Under the pieces are notes generated by a model. It ran no database searches. It saw nothing but the letters and a program-made list of their open reading frames with translations, and had not been told where the DNA came from. A program made the translations under genes and the position numbers. Of a stretch of 64,000 bases of DNA, positions 37,751 through 48,827 are shown piece after piece. The stretch is from Pomacea canaliculata. Lineage: Eukaryota > Mollusca > Gastropoda > Architaenioglossa > Ampullariidae. The stretch lies in the NCBI RefSeq assembly GCF_003073045.1, contig NC_037590.1:43254296-43318295 (forward strand), given 5' to 3'. Every line of letters begins with the position of its first letter. Positions within the stretch are counted from its first letter, which is position 1.

Positions 37751-40700
37751 GACATTTGACTTGCTGAAATCAAAAGGCAAACATAATTTTTGAAAAATCA
37801 AGAAATATATTCAGACCTTTAATCTTGACCTTTGTAATTTTCTATAAAATGTGTGCTAATTATCTTTGAAGAGTAGAATTTTATTTTAGGTGGCTAATTT
37901 TATAACACTGTGTGTGTGAGAGAGAGAGAGAAAGAGCATGATGACTTGGCAGCCATGAGGGGGCGTGGGCAATCGGTGGCACGGTGGCTAATTTTACTAA
38001 TTCAGGGGTCATGGTTTCTATCTCAGTTCAACACACATCTCTCTCGATGTGAGTTTTATTTACAGGCTTACTGTTGGAGCTTTTCTTCTTCTCTGTGTGT
38101 GTGTGTGCATACATGCATGTGAGAGACTGGAGTGAAAGAGTTATTTGAATGAATTTGTACAATTTGTACGTACTGATGCGTTACTTATGCAACATCATGT
38201 GTGTGAGCACCTAGAGCCTGCCTTTGCAGGTGAGGAAGACACTTTATAAATCAACATCATCATTTTGATTTGTAAATCTCAATGTTGTAAAGAGTCTATA
38301 GCAGTGATGATACAAAACAAAACTTAGTTCTGATTTGACTGTGCATTCTTAGTGATACGTTCTTTGATTTCTTAATCATTGATTATTAATCTAAATTTGT
38401 TCTCTGTGTCCTTTTGATCATAATGCATATCTTAAATTTCAAGTGAATATTTTCAGTTTACTTGTGACTCTGACATTTCAGTTATGGCCATTTAAAACAC
38501 TGCTTGTTATTTTTTTTGAAAATTATGGCCACTGCTTGCCATGGCAAGGAACATTAATGACAGCTCATTGTAATTCAATGGCACGATGGAAGAAGTTGTG
38601 TCTTAGCTTAATTGCACCTGCTTATATAGCATCATTGATTTGTTTTTAGCAACTTTTGTGGGCTTTTTCCTTTACATTCCTTACTAGATAATTATACATT
38701 TTGAGAGTATGTGTGGCCCGCCTCCACAAAATGAGTCTAAAGTCGCACAAAATAATCTTGTAGTAGAGGCCCAGAAAGGTGATTAGGGTCTACTTTGTGC
38801 GATCAGATTTACACGCTTCAAACCTTTATAACTCGCTCAATTTTATGACTAGAAGAACAACTTTAGTAATAAAAGATAGATTAAAACCTATACTATATGT
38901 ATATATACATTTTTAAAATATACAATTTGCAAAATCTCATATTATTGACTTAGGAATAATTGTGTGGTGGCGGGTCACATTGTTACCTATAAAATTAATA
39001 ATCTTTCTAGCCTAATGGATATTCTAATAATGTGTAATACCGGTATCGTATGTACATTAAATAGGATATCCTGTACAGTAGATGATGAAGCCAATTTTAG
39101 TCCTGTAATGAAACCTAAAAAACAGGAAAATTTCATGGTCATAAAATATGTAGTGATAGGTGATAGCATACTGACTCTCGCTGGTCATTGCGGATGAGTG
39201 AGGTCCAAATTATGCAGTAAATAGCCTGGATGCTGTGCGAGTAACCTTCAATTAGTTAAAATGTAATTAATGAATCCTGTTGATTATAGTGTAGCGTATA
39301 CTACATGCAGTCCCATATGGTTTAGGTAAGCAAGCTATATTTCAGTGTATGTTCTTGGAGCTAAAGTGTGCTATGACAAATAAAAAAATATGCATTCACT
39401 TCTTATTTATTGTCGTCTGTAATCTATAAACAGAACAACAGTTCTCATAGTAGTTACGGCAATGTATTTGAGTTGGTGCTTACTTACATAGATGTGAGGA
39501 AATGTGAGTGGGGTTCACATAATGCAGTCATGTAAACAGCAATGCAGGCTTGTAATGCATCTTTAGTGTTCTGTTCTGTGTCTCTCACAGTGCTATGATC
39601 AATTGATTCAGCCTCATGACTGCCATGTGAACTGTATGTCCTGTGGAAATCATATTTAATTTTACATCCTTTGTTATTGTTTTTATAATTTTTGAAGTTT
39701 TTAAATATTTCATGTCTGGTAATTGGGAAACTATTTTTTTCTTTCTTATACCATTTGAGGCTGAAGTTACACTTCCAGTTGCATGAGTACATATCACTAT
39801 ATCATATTAAGTGATCTTGTTTACATGATGTGCTACCACATATCACATAGCATACGAACAAATGGCATAGGGTACCAGACTGTTTTGCTCTCGATTGTTG
39901 AACTGTGATTATATATTAGTTGTGACTTGGGAAAACAATAAAGAAGAATTTGTAGGAGTTTTTTTTTTTTTGACAGCTGTATAAAAAAAGCCATGTTTTT
40001 AGAGACACAGCTTTTTCACAATTCTTATAACTTCACACTCTCCCAGTTTTATGGGACAGGAAGTTTTTAAATGCAGTTGTCTTCTATGCTTTGAAAAGTA
40101 TAGTTATTTTTTTTTTGATGATATTCAGTGGTTGTGATCTTTCATGTGAACGCATGTATGCGTGTTTGTGTGTGTATAAGAGAAAGGAAATTCTGTGGAA
40201 AATGTTACTGTGCATATTTTTAACTGTTATCTTCTTGAGCAACTTGGTGTTATTGTTATATGGCTGAGTGTGAGGGTTCTTAATTTTAACGTGGCAGTTT
40301 GATTTCTTAATTAAAGAGAAAACCACTTAAAAAAAAGTAGTTAATTGCCAATCTGTTACAGGGTTTTCTGGAAAATAATAGCTTTTATTTTCAATGTTCT
40401 TTTAAGAATGAATGTATTCCTAGACATCCCAGAATGAAGGAAATCGTAGTGCTTGAAATATATATTTTGATGTCTCCAGATATTATTTTCTCTCTTTTGT
40501 TTTTGTACCGCAATGTTTGTTAGCAGCTCAAAACAGTGGTCTTTTGCAGTGCACACAGGTTAAACATCTCAGTTTTTCTTATAAATGACCTGTCCTCACA
40601 AAAATGATTGTAACAGGCGATTAGTCTCTCTTCACAAGTGACTTAGGTATGGACCCTTTCAACTGATTATACCCTCAATTGTTTCTAAGATAAGCCATTC

Positions 40701-41678
40701 GGCAGGAATCTTTTGTCTGAAGAAAGAATTCAGACCTAGGGCCTAAGGCATGCATTAAGAGAGTCTATATCGATTTAATTCGAGAGATAAGAGATGATAT
40801 TGTGACAGTTGGGAAAGAGGAATATGTCTTGTATATAGTTTCTTTGCGTTGCTGCTTGTATAACTCAACATTGTTATGCTGATGTTGATACTGTGGAGAA
40901 GCTGTGCATGAAGGTGCAGCCAGACTCAGCACAAAAACATTTAGGACCTGGTGAACTACAGCCAGTGATCGGGTAAGATTTGTGCATTTTTGTTTTTTAG
41001 TTTCATTTTGAACTGTATTCATGCTTGCAACTAAATAAAAAATACATATCATTAATAATTCGTTTTTGTATTTTTTTTTTCTCTGTCTCTTTTTCCTGTC
41101 TTCTCCCCATGCACACCTTAATTTTTCAAATGCTTAGTATTTTATCATCCACCTTTCATGCATACACAGAATGAAGGAGAAAGGAATATCCAGACCAAGT
41201 ATACTTTTCATCTGATTTATTTAGGAATGTACTTTATACACACAAGCAACAGCGAAACAGGCTGCGGACTGTGGTTCATAAATGGCAAAAACTAGGAAAT
41301 ATACCTCGCTATATTTTAATTCTGTGCTGTTCTATATATGACGGTATGTGTGCATAAGATGCAATGCTCAGTGTTTTATCCTAGTTACATATGGTGCATA
41401 CAAATCTTTTTTCCTCCTCCTCTTTAATACTTAATGAATAATGGAAAATACTGAGAGAAAAGAAGTTAAGATGTTTGGAAAAAATTCCAAGATTGATGAA
41501 ACATTCAAAATACAATCTTTTTATCTCGAAGCAAAAATGTAATCATATTTTGGATCACAAGCTAAATATGGTGTACATGAAATAAACACACGCTGATACT
41601 ATTTTTAAGAAAATAAGGATGTCCCTTGTCCTGCCAGAAGATGCTCCGATCGGTCGCTGTCCTTCCAGTCTGCCGTAG
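37751..41678. other. Between the PPxY claudin-like gene and C1q gene 2
   Basis: Strongly AT-rich and free of supported genes. The first part may be a long 3' untranslated region; AATAAA signals appear near 39378 and 39938, the latter followed by a T-run. On the other strand an AATAAA (read at about 41212-41217) could end the minus-strand C1q gene. Confidence 0.35.
37975..38270 (+). mobile_element. SINE-like repeat
   Basis: Begins ggtggcacggtggctaattt with a degraded promoter-like region and ends with the tail 'gcctttgcaggtgaggaagacactttataaat' split by AT-rich sequence, then atcatcatt. This tail type is common in mollusc short repeats. Contains a short (tg)n tract at 38091-38110. Confidence 0.4.
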
Positions 41679-44000
41679 TTAGGTGTCAGCATTGATGAGA
41701 AAGCCCGAGAACACCGCCCACACGGTACCCCGCATCTGAGTGTCTGCAGTGCCTTGGCGCACCCATACTCTCTTCCCCGTTAACAGGTGCACTGTAACCG
41801 TTGTGCTGCCCAGCTCCGAAGTTGTGGAGCTTGTGGACCAGCAGGTGGCTACGGCATTGTTGTCGACGATGATGTCGAGGGAGACTGGTGCCGACGACCG
41901 CCATGCAGGTGATGGTGAAGCTGTAAGTGCCAGCGACGGGGGCCGTAAACATGCCGGTGCGGTCATCGTACGCGTTGCCGATGTTGGTGAGGACGGTGTT
42001 GTAGATGATCGTGGCAGTGGGAAGGATGCTGATGGTGTCGTCCCTTAGATGAGTGTGGAAGGCCACATTCCAAACAGCAGTTCCTAGTTTAAAGGAGATA
42101 ACAACTTGCGATTCAGCAGTGAACGTTTCAGGTCAAAAGAACATAAACTCGTGTTTAATAAGTAATAAGAACAGCGAATCTTTGTACCCTCGCTCACCTA
42201 TATCCTCCCGACCTCCCCGCAGGGGGCTATAGGCTGGTGGCGGCCCTGGGCAGAGAAAAGATCGGCGGCCCTTTCGCCCGCCATTGTCAATAAAACCAAG
42301 TGGCGGCCCGTGATATTCTCGTTACGGCAGACTGTTATAATACTACACAGAGCTCATTGCTTACTCTAGCAATATTAGTAAACACAGTGAACTAATTAAC
42401 AACAAACACAATGCCAGCCAGGTTGTTATCAGCTGTGTCGTTAGTTTCTTTCTGTTTTATAATCAGTATATATATATATTCGAGTGGCGGCCCCTGGGGT
42501 TTGGCGGCCCTGTGCAGGTGCACGGTTTGCACATGCCTAAGGCCGCCCCTGCTCCCTGAGAGTTTGAATGTCACGCCTGAATTCCTATTTGAGAAAATAG
42601 AATCTCACTTGTTGCGTAAAGGGAGAGAATATCACTTTTTCACTTTGGTAGCATTACGCGGTATAGTCCCTTGTCCTTTGTTCACAGCCCGGCAATGAGG
42701 CAAAAAAAAAAAAAATGCTAGTTTCGGATGAAAGCCGGCCATGTTGGAATTAATCAACACCTTTTGTTTAGTATACAATAACCACAGTTTATGTGTCACA
42801 TAATAACTAGCTTTTGCTTGGTGTGCAAAACGTTCGTGTTTCAGTGAGTGGCTAAAATGGTTGATATGTCTGGAGATATGTTATGTCTGACACGTTCTCA
42901 CATATTCACTAACGCACACGGGTATAATAGCACACACTTTTGCATAGGAAATGTTCGGCCTCTGGGGACAAACTCCACTGTGACAGCAAAAGTCGTTGGC
43001 TCTCGCACGTTACGAAAAGATAGGAGAGGGAGGTGCAGGAGTGGAGACACACACACACGTGATACAGGGGGGCACCATCACTACACGTGTTGGTGTCGGT
43101 GTTAAACGACAAAGCAACACTTAACGAGAAATAAAAACTCACTGAAAAAGGAATCATCCGGTTATGTCAATCTCAAGAATTATATGATATTCAGAATAAG
43201 ATAAAAGTTATAGTCATAATAATAACATTCAAGGTTTGCAAGTCAGTGTGCTTCCCAAAAACAAACAAACAAGCAAACAAACAAGCAAACGAACGAACAA
43301 ACCTGTCTTCTTTGAATAATGCCTTTATTTTGTAATAAAGTAGTGTTTCTTTTTCCTTTCGAAGAGTTAGATGTAAAAAAAAAAAAACCCATAACTTTTG
43401 CTTATTGTGTTACCATCGTAAATAAAGATTTGTCAATAGTCTCAAACTCTCTCTCTCTCTCTGTTTCTTCACCTTTTCTGTACTTTGTGAAGAATCACAT
43501 CACTGGCTCAGGCTGGATGAGGAGGGCAATGTTCTTGCCCCCTCAGAAGTTTTTTATTAAGTAGGCGGATGAACCCCCCTCCCCTCTGGTTTCTACGAGA
43601 GAGTTATTTCAATGTAAGTCTGTCACACATTTTCACAAACCTGTGGGTTACAACAACCTAGTTCAAAGATTGCTCAGGCTTTTGGCTGGAAAGGGTACTA
43701 ATGAAAACATAAACATGCACACGCACGCATACATACGCACCCACACTTACACTCACACACACACACACACGCATTTATACACGCAGCTAAGAGAGGAATG
43801 AAGGTCAAAGGTAAAGACGACTTACTGCATGTTCTCTCTACAGCCGTCAGACGCGCCTGATGGTCGGACACCTGGCGGGACAGATCCTCCACCACAGACT
43901 GCAGTGGCGAAGGGTCGTCTGATCGCCGAGCCCGAACCTCATCGCGGGTGTCAACTACCACCACAAGAACTGCGGCCGCCAGCAACCACAACCACGACAT
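41679..44000 (-). CDS. Secreted C1q-domain protein 2, two exons
   Basis: Exon 1 is 44000-43826, exon 2 is 42083-41679, joined in phase 1 (donor GTAAGT, acceptor aactag). Exon 1 encodes a signal peptide (MSWLWLLAAAVLVVVV) and a helical stem (SVVEDLSRQVSDHQARLTAV) ending in a Cys, which could make an inter-chain disulfide. Exon 2 encodes one C1q domain: TAVWNVAFHTHLRDD, YNTVLTNIGNAYDDRTGMF, TAPVAGTYSFTITC, then VSLDIIVDNNAVATCW, TTVTVHLLTGKRVWVR and the end FSGFLINADT. Between FTITCMAVV and APVSLDII the frame steps by one base, near 41891. Counting one surplus base the gene encodes 192 residues. Because both halves are intact I suspect an assembly error before a pseudogene. The intron holds two transposon remnants. 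A TATA box sits 64 bp before the ATG. Confidence 0.8.
42220..42551. mobile_element. 332-bp hAT-like MITE
   Basis: Begins cagggggctat with ggtggcggccc just inside, and ends ggcggccctgtgcagg ... taaggccgcccctg. The inverted ends are imperfect (CAGGGG...CCCCTG). Flanks ctccccg and ctccctg look like a target duplication with one change. The centre is AT-rich without a gene. It lies in the intron of C1q gene 2. Confidence 0.6.
42943..43600. mobile_element. Diverged relative of the 3.0-4.9 kb hAT-like element
   Basis: Its left part tracks the first 320 bp of the element at 3034 (gaaatgttcggcc, acaaactcc, ctcgcacgttacg, gtttgcaagtcagtgtgc). Its right part tracks the last 130 bp (ctttgtgaagaatcac, gcccc runs, ggtttctacga). 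The middle is shorter and the terminal repeats are eroded, so it is an older, deleted copy, in the same orientation, in the intron of C1q gene 2. Confidence 0.7.
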
Positions 44001-44063
44001 TCTTTTAAGGTTTACCTCCTTGTGAGAGAATTCAAACCTGCCTGTATTCGCCGCCCTAACCGC

Positions 44064-44071
44064 CTTTTATA
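44064..44071 (-). promoter_or_regulatory. TATA box of C1q gene 2
   Basis: On the minus strand the sequence reads TATAAAAG followed by GCGG, a consensus TATA box, 64 bp upstream of the ATG at 44000. With transcription starting about 30 bp downstream of the box, the leader would be only about 35 nt. This is the one convincing core promoter in the window. Confidence 0.75.
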
Positions 44072-44089
44072 TCCCTGTGAACTCCTCTG

Positions 44090-45477
44090 ACATTAATATT
44101 ATAAATGTATGACAATATTACACTCTGACATTAATATTACAAACGTATGACAATATTACACTCTGACATTAATATTACCAATGTCTGATACACCAGCAGG
44201 GGGCAGGGGGCAGGGGCCAGGGGACGTGGCACAACTCGTGAGCACAGATCAATTTTGTCAGCCCGAGCTTCTTTGTCGAAATTATTTGCTGGACTTTTGT
44301 CCAGATGTCTCAGACATGTCCCTATAGTTTCTTCCATGATAAAAATTCCCCTTTATTAAATCCTCGTCAGACTCTCGGAAAGTTTAATTCCACTTTATGT
44401 CACTAAGGTCATCGCAAAAGGTGACACGGGGGAAGATATTGCTATCAGGCTATATTTGACATTCCTCTCTCTCTCTCTTGTCTGGCTGCCTCTCAGTGGC
44501 TACTGTTTCTATACTGGACTTGTCAAGAAATTAATGTTTGAGCGATGTTCAGTAATCCTGTGGCGATTTGTCACTGCAGACGCTTGTCTCCTAATCTTCC
44601 CAGTGAAGGTGTCGAAATTGGGTGAGAATATTAAAATAACGGGAAAAAAATCTTTAATACAAAGGGAAATCTCACAAATTAAGAGTAAAAAAAAAAAAGT
44701 AAGAACCTTGCACTTAAACTGATCCGTGCTCGAAACTTTGGTCCTCGACTAACATTTTTGAAAGAATTCATTTCGAGCTCGTTCTGTGCGTGGTAATATT
44801 TGTGGGCGAGTATCCCAAGAACAACAGGCATAATCACCTTGATTTCGGAAAACACCTCCCAGATTTACGCAGTGATTAGAAAAAATCCATCCCTCATCCC
44901 ATCCATCACAAAACGTTTGAGAAACAAAACTACAAGAACTGAATTATATATATACATATGATATCGGGCCATGGTCAGTCACCGTCATTGACAGGCTGAA
45001 ATAAAAGATTCATGCACTGTCGAGACACTTTCACTCTGTATCTCAGTTTGTTTTTAGCCTTACTATTCACTATTACAGTCTGAGAGAATGTATCTCAGGC
45101 GTTTAGTTTAGTTTTGTTTATTTAAAAAATAGAAGTCACAAGTTTACTCCAATCTTCTTGTCAAGTGCCTTTAGAGGACTTTTTGACCACGCGCGTACAC
45201 ACAGGACTAATAATTAAGATTTCAAAACCCTCGATGGCATCATCGTAGGATGAAATTACATCTGAACATCTATGTGTGACTACAAACAAAGCAAAAGTCT
45301 GTCTAATCAAAGCATTGTCAAAATATTTTATAGCCGGAGCAGTGTATTTGCTTGATACTAAGACACGTGATTGAATCCACACTTCTTCAATCAAATGACA
45401 TTTTTTACACAACAATCACGTTTCTCGTCACTAATCACTTCATCAAATATTAGCATATGACCTTTGACATGTGTATG
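44090..45477. other. Upstream of C1q gene 2 and downstream of the glycosyltransferase
   Basis: Just upstream of the TATA box the phrase 'ctgacattaatattac(a)aatgt' recurs three times with 'gtatgacaatattacac' (44087-44190), a short tandem array that may matter for the promoter. The rest is AT-rich with no supported gene. Confidence 0.45.
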
Positions 45478-45483
45478 TTTATT
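45478..45483 (-). terminator. Polyadenylation signal of the tandem-domain glycosyltransferase gene
   Basis: AATAAA on the minus strand, about 110 bp after the stop codon at 45592, the expected place for a short 3' untranslated region. Confidence 0.5.
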
Positions 45484-45591
45484 TGATACAAATCGTTGGT
45501 GGTGACAGGAGTTACACACCAGGTATTGACCTTTGAACTACATGGTCGGTATGTTTGTGATGAAGGAAGGTGACCACCAAGTTTTGACTGT

Positions 45592-48500
45592 TCACGTTTG
45601 TTGAAGATGACTTCTGCCACTTGTCTCCAGGACGTAGCGGCCAATCTCAGCAAAGACATCTTGTCCTGTGAAGACGGCCCGGGGCGTGGCCCAGGATGTC
45701 GGGGGCTTGGGTTGAGTCACGTGGATGGCGTGGACGTCTCGCCATTGGAAAGGCAGAGTGGGTCGTTTGTCTTGAATGGCTCGGCGGAAATCCTGCTGCC
45801 ACGTAGGATGACAGATGTCTCGGAAACAAATCACCTGAAAATCCCATCATGTTTGTTAGAAAAAGGGCCTAATAGCAACAAGTGCATGGTATTTTCTTAT
45901 TAAGCATCGTTATACTCTTCTTCTTCTAAACACGATCATGGCTGCCAATGGCTGCTGCTAACCATCAGGTATCTTATATCTGGATCGTGACTACGGCTAC
46001 TGGTGGTTAATACATTTGGCATCGGACGAGCTGCCAGCTGGAGGCTTGCTGATGCCTGTGACTGAGAGTTTCCCAGCACAGGGAAATGTGTTCTATTAGG
46101 AGAGAAAATGTCAGCAAATGAAGAGGGTTAGGCTTGACATTCTACCTAGACCCGTAACCCTATGACCTTATAACCCCATGCCTTTGATAGTCTTTATATT
46201 TGTAGCCTACTCTCCTGCTCCTTCTCTTGAAGGCTTGTAATCAACATCATCATCGCCACTTACAACTTTCAGCTCCACGTCTACAACACAGTTTGACTTG
46301 AACTGGTCCTGACTGGTCAGGTCTGGTTATTTCTGGTCATGTCTAGCACCATCAGCTCCACAGCTCTACAAATGGCAGGCAGAGCTAGTCTAAATTAACC
46401 GAAATCCGAAAGGTTACTAAACCTGTAGCTATCTTTGTTTACCCACTTTCCCTCTCACTCTAACTTCTCCAAATGTAAAAGGTGTGAAATGAATTCCCTC
46501 GATCACCTGCAGGCGGTCGTAGACAAGGAGTTCGCGGGGATGGTGCTCGAGGATTTTGTACGGCATGTACGTGGCCGTGAAGGAGGACCACTCTCTCTTG
46601 TAGAAGCGAAGGGCGTCCTGCCAGTGACGTAGCCACGGCGCCTGCGCACGGGCCATGAGGACGCCAAGGTTGAAGCAGTCGGGCCACGTGCCCCACGTTG
46701 GCCAATCAAAACTCGCCACGGCAGGGTAGTGAAATAACCAGTCAGGAATCCTGCTAGTCCACACTACGTCACGGTCCATGTAGACTCCACCGAACTGAGT
46801 CAGAATGTTGGCCCTGAAAGCATTGATTGATTGATTGATTGATTGATTGGCGGTCTACGCCTCTGGTAGACGATTGACTACTCCTAAACCATCACCTTTA
46901 ATTTTTACAAACAACGAACGTATATTTCTGGACTGCTTGCAAACAAATTTTCTGCTTTAACTTCTAGAAAGATGCTAAAGGACTAATTCGCTTCCGGTTG
47001 AACTTATCACGAAAAAGAGCAGACGATGCAAGCTCTCGTGTTGACGGAAGTTCAACAGCTCGAGCTTTACGGTTTGCTGTGTTTTAATTTATTGGCTCTA
47101 AGTAGAGAGCAGTGGAGGCCGAGGACTTTTGACCGAACAAGAAAGAAATAATAAGTAACAAAGTAACAAATTACAAGTCTGTCTTTGAATTTAAGAATTT
47201 TATCACGGTCCAGACACGAAACTGTTAAATGGTTCGTCGAGACCTGACAGCTGCATCTTCGCGAGAAACTGTTAGTCCCGGCACACAGCAAGCAACCCAG
47301 AGACTATACTCCCGTGGTACAAGCATTAGATAATCGAAAACATTTGCTGTTATTTCGCTGCCCTCCGAATGTTTGACATTGCGGTTAAGTCAGAATCGCT
47401 TTTAGAGGCCGCATTGTCCTGAAAGTCCGGTTCCTGCATTAAATCATCGGCAAACAATGTCTCTAGCTCCTGGTTTACCTGAGAAAGTCGCTGCTAGCTT
47501 GGAGGTTAGACATGTCTTGTTGGAACATCGTCTGCGGTCTGTCGATCTTGACAAAAGTGACATTCTCACCCCCCAGCGCGCGCCACCACTCGCCCTCGGG
47601 CTGCACGTTCCCGTGCACGTAGACTTGTTTCAGGCCCCCACGTGCAGGGCGCTGAGGATGCTCAGAAAGTGCTGGAAGCTGAGCTGCGGGACGTCAGACA
47701 GGTTGAGGGTCAGCCAGATGACATGAGCCACACGCGGGATGGGGCTTCCCATGTGAGGGATGGGAGTCAGCGACTCTCTCTGCCCGTAGTAGACCCAGCG
47801 AGCGAGCTCCACAAAAGACGAGTTGTCGCGCCATAGGTCACGTGGGTAGATGTCCCCACTGAGGACTATGCAGTGATGGAAACCGTGTACGGATTCGTTG
47901 TATCTGTTTACCGTCACGCAACCTGCCTGGTTGGCTGGCTGTCCGGCTTCCAGGTCCTGGAGCAACCGCTCGGCTTCAGACGATCCTAAAGCTCGTGGTG
48001 CGGCTATCATGCCGCGTGAAAGGTCAGAGGTAATCTCGGAGAATGCAAACCAGAAAGGCTCACTTTTGAGTTCTTTTGGATATCCCGCTAAAACAACGTC
48101 TTGTCCCATGACAAACCCGCCATTACCCACCAACAGCTTCAACGCCGACGTCAGCAGCTGTCCGGTGCCGCAAGAATCCGTCACGTGTGAGCGAAGCAGC
48201 TGTAGATGCGGCAAAGAGTTTTTCATCTCTTGAAACCAGATGTTGTACAAAGTCAGGTCGACTTCCGGCAGGTGCGAGTAGTGGAAGAAGATCGTGGTGG
48301 GACTGAGCATGCGCACTGCACTAAGCAGCGCCAGGTAGTGCCGGAAGAGGAACTGTTTCCGCCCGCACCACAAGTAGTGCACACTACGCGGCAGCGTTCG
48401 CAGGATCGTGCTGTCGCCGACCTCGAGGTCAGGCCACTCCTCGTGGGTGTACACATCATGGTACAGCGGCATCCGCACTTCCTGGGCCGCGGGCAGCTCG

Positions 48501-48827
48501 CGATCTACTTTGAGCAGGTCCACGACTCCTTCCTCATCTTCCGGTTGAAAATTTTCATTGAGTTCTGGAGGAGACTGTCCTCCCGTTGTACTGAGGAGGA
48601 CGGAGTGGTGCTCTCAGCCTCCTCCCGCCTCATTGGCGGAACTCTTGCCCTGTTGAATTCTCTCTCTTCCTCCGAGCGTGCTTTGCTAATCTTAAAAACT
48701 GGGATTCAGTTTTCCACAGCAGGAAGATGACAACACCAGCTATCACCAGTGTTGCAGGTGTTCTTTTCTTAATTGTCATCGCGAGAAAACGTTTAAGGTT
48801 CCTCGTCGATCTTCTTGAACTTGGCAT
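45592..48827 (-). CDS. DXD glycosyltransferase with two tandem domains
   Basis: Three coding exons: 48613 (or further upstream) to 47479, 46813-46507 and 45834-45592. Splice sites are good (ctcag|gtaaac, tttcag, ctgcag|gtgatc, ttttcag). The C-terminal part is a Gly_transf_sug (DXD) domain: IPRVAHVIW, VYVHGN, EWWRAL, NVTFVKIDRPQTMFQQ, FLRANILTQFGGVYMDRDVVW, with D-R-D as metal ligand. The N-terminal part repeats the pattern: LPRSVHYLWCG, HYLALLSAVRML, GNGGFVMGQDVVL, with G-Q-D in place of DXD. A hydrophobic anchor (TPATLVIAGVVIFLLW) follows an ATG at 48827, as in type II Golgi enzymes. The anchor lies in a different frame from the rest, with stops in between, and a second one-base step is needed at the C5 run 47635-47639. 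I infer a secretory-pathway glycosyltransferase; donor and acceptor unknown. Confidence 0.78.
46824..46850. repeat. (TGAT)n microsatellite
   Basis: Tandem ttga/tgat units in intron 2 of the glycosyltransferase gene, 10 bp before the acceptor of the exon at 46813. Confidence 0.9.

Noticed and set aside
41740-42048. Plus-strand ORF over C1q gene 2
   Set aside because: Antisense shadow of the C1q domain exon.
47897-48730. Plus-strand ORFs of 111 and 174 residues
   Set aside because: Antisense shadows of the GC-rich glycosyltransferase exon.
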